From NCBI GenBank assembly GCA_041399155.1, contig JAWKTI010000002.1, positions 1-64,000 of the forward strand: DNA of 64,000 nt, written 5' to 3'. Origin of the DNA: Zavarzinella sp. (GTDB lineage: Bacteria; Planctomycetota; Planctomycetia; Gemmatales; Gemmataceae). Every line of letters begins with the position of its first letter. Within the stretch, counting starts at the first letter, position 1. Positions 62,606 through 64,000 of the stretch are shown in pieces. The notes beneath the pieces are model-generated. The model ran no database searches. It saw nothing but the letters and a program-made list of their open reading frames with translations, and was not told the origin of the DNA. Both the position numbers and the translations under genes were made by a program.

Positions 62606-64000
62606 TTACTTGCCGGAACCGATGATGTTCAGGCGGATTGCGCTGGGTTTGGAAAGGTCCACCACGATTGGTTCGCGGGTAATTGCTTCGGCAATATTTC
62701 CTGCCAGGTCGCGTGCGGCCATTTTCAGGAACACTTTGTGGGCGGGGAAATCGCTTGGGATTTTCCAGGCATACTGACCCGTATTTGCCACACGTCGGGC
62801 ACTGGTCGTTCCTACGCCAATATTTTCACCAGGAACAATCGGAATCCAGGGGCCGTTGGGGCTTTCTGCCCATTCCAGCGTCATCGGCTCGCTGGTCAGG
62901 TGCTTGTCCGATGCTTCCCAACGCAGAATCAAGGTATTCTGATCGGCCTGGTGGGCATCTGGTTTGTAAATCTTCACGATTGGCAACGTCACATCCACTT
63001 CAATACGCAGGTCGGGTGCATCGCCATCTTTCGGTGGGGCCTGGGCCAGTCCTGCCCCACTGTGCAGGATTACTTTTAAGCCGTACGTACCTTCCACCTG
63101 TTTGTTTTCGTTCTTTCGCAGATCGATGATCAGTGGGGATTCCGGCTTCACAATTTCGTCCCACTTCGTCCAGGTTTTGCCATCATCTCGAGTAACGTAG
63201 ATTTCCGCTTTGCCAATACCCGAAGTACCCTTGTTTTCCACATCGTAAGCCAGCTTGAAGCTGGTGGTGTTGATGTGTTGAATCTGGGGCAGGTTTGCTG
63301 CCTGAAACCGTGAGCTGATGCCTACTGGATCGGCACTGCCAGGAATCAGCATATCCTGAGGTTCTTTTGGCTTTTCAGTTGGTGCGGGCCCCGTGGCAGG
63401 CAGCTTAGGTGCGTCCGCAAAGGTTGGATCGGGGCGGGTATCGTTCCCATCTTTTCCTTTTTTGGGAGTATTGCCCACCAGCAGAGGTGGGGTGACTTCT
63501 TCTTTGCCGGTACCAGTTCCGGGTGGAGGTGGCAGCGGAGACAATTCCGGACCAGTCGTCGAAGTACGCACCAGATCGGCAGGAGTAGTGGCACTGACAA
63601 CGGCGGCAGCAGGTAATTCCTGACTGCTGGATCCACTGTTGCCGGAAACGTCCATGCAGGTAATCCGCACGCTGACGGCGGCACCGCTGTTCACGTTGAA
63701 CATGGTGGTACCTTCCAGTTCCGGACGCACCTGCAGGGCTTGCCAGGTGGCACCATCATTGCTGTATTCCATGCGGAAACGTGACCAATCGGGGTTCTTT
63801 TCCACGATTTTCCAGCCCACGGTGATGCTGTTGCCTTTGCGTTCTGCATTTTGAATGGCAACAACAGGCTTTTTGGTATCAATCAGCAGTTTCAGGTCGG
63901 GTGCGGCAGCGTAGACATCGCGAGGCAGGCGATCCCCACGGGTGCTGACCTGCACCATCGTAAACCAGTATTCCCCATCAGCACCCGCACGGAATGGAAA
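62606..64000 (-). CDS. Ig/FN3-like extracellular-type protein, N-terminus outside window
   Basis: The frame is open at base 64000 (FPFRAGADGEYWFTMVQVS), so at least 465 codons are here and the start is beyond the window. The protein has several beta-sandwich-like repeats ('VEKNPDWSRFRMEYSNDGATWQAL', 'WEASDKHLTSEPMTLEWAESPNGPW', 'KAEIYVTRDDGKTWTKW') and a Pro/Thr-rich linker (LSPLPPPPGTGTGKEE). Ig/FN3-type secreted or surface proteins are common in planctomycetes. Function unknown. Confidence 0.8.
   Translation of the reverse strand, partial: FPFRAGADGEYWFTMVQVSTRGDRLPRDVYAAAPDLKLLIDTKKPVVAIQNAERKGNSITVGWKIVEKNPDWSRFRMEYSNDGATWQALQVRPELEGTTMFNVNSGAAVSVRITCMDVSGNSGSSSQELPAAAVVSATTPADLVRTSTTGPELSPLPPPPGTGTGKEEVTPPLLVGNTPKKGKDGNDTRPDPTFADAPKLPATGPAPTEKPKEPQDMLIPGSADPVGISSRFQAANLPQIQHINTTSFKLAYDVENKGTSGIGKAEIYVTRDDGKTWTKWDEIVKPESPLIIDLRKNENKQVEGTYGLKVILHSGAGLAQAPPKDGDAPDLRIEVDVTLPIVKIYKPDAHQADQNTLILRWEASDKHLTSEPMTLEWAESPNGPWIPIVPGENIGVGTTSARRVANTGQYAWKIPSDFPAHKVFLKMAARDLAGNIAEAITREPIVVDLSKPSAIRLNIIGSGK

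Overview
The window looks like planctomycete chromosome, most likely from the Gemmataceae/Gemmatales. Family-typical content includes a DUF1549/DUF1553 cytochrome-like protein followed by a DUF1501 protein, two secreted Cys-type sulfatases, a tricorn-like S41 protease, DUF58/BatD-type genes, a Ser/Thr kinase with a TIGR03000/PEGA-like tail, an HU protein with a Lys/Ala/Pro-rich arm and an ECF sigma/anti-sigma pair. Genus-level assignment is inference. I saw no rRNA, tRNA or CRISPR.

Layout. 0-7 kb: leuS (3' end outside the window), then an AT-rich accessory stretch with a DUF4261-like gene, a duplicated leuS 5' end and a secreted trypsin/propeller protein. 7-15 kb: a [2Fe-2S] Bfd-like protein and bacterioferritin with a clear promoter and tandem operator, two sulfatases, and DUF58/BatD genes. 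15-19 kb: minus-strand array of small unrelated genes separated by about 75-bp attC-like sites. 19-23 kb: ECF sigma factor, anti-sigma factor, secreted protein, glyoxalase. 23-26.4 kb: second, plus-strand cassette cluster whose attC-like site is split by an ISKra4-like insertion with a 9-bp target duplication. 26.5-48 kb: TPR/HEAT protein, tricorn homologue, kinase, phospholipid operon, APC transporter, argH, HU, HtrA, tpiA. 48-60.6 kb: an asparagine synthetase-glycosyltransferase fusion, secreted protein, acyl-CoA dehydrogenase, PSD1/DUF1501 pair, release-factor-like protein, phosphatase. 60.7-62.4 kb: third cassette cluster, minus strand. 62.6-64 kb: 5'-truncated Ig/FN3-like protein.

The main discovery candidate is the set of eight attC-like sites in three separate clusters with no integrase in the window. 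Each site is an imperfect palindrome with one extra base in one arm, and most are followed within 7-31 bases by the start of an unrelated small gene. This matches clusters of integron cassettes lacking an integrase.

Two further structural signals stand out. Two identical ParB-type parS palindromes lie 17.3 kb apart, suggesting a chromosome-segregation (origin-proximal) region. Eight apparent frameshifts all fall in homopolymer runs, which suggests sequencing error rather than real gene decay for several 'broken' genes.
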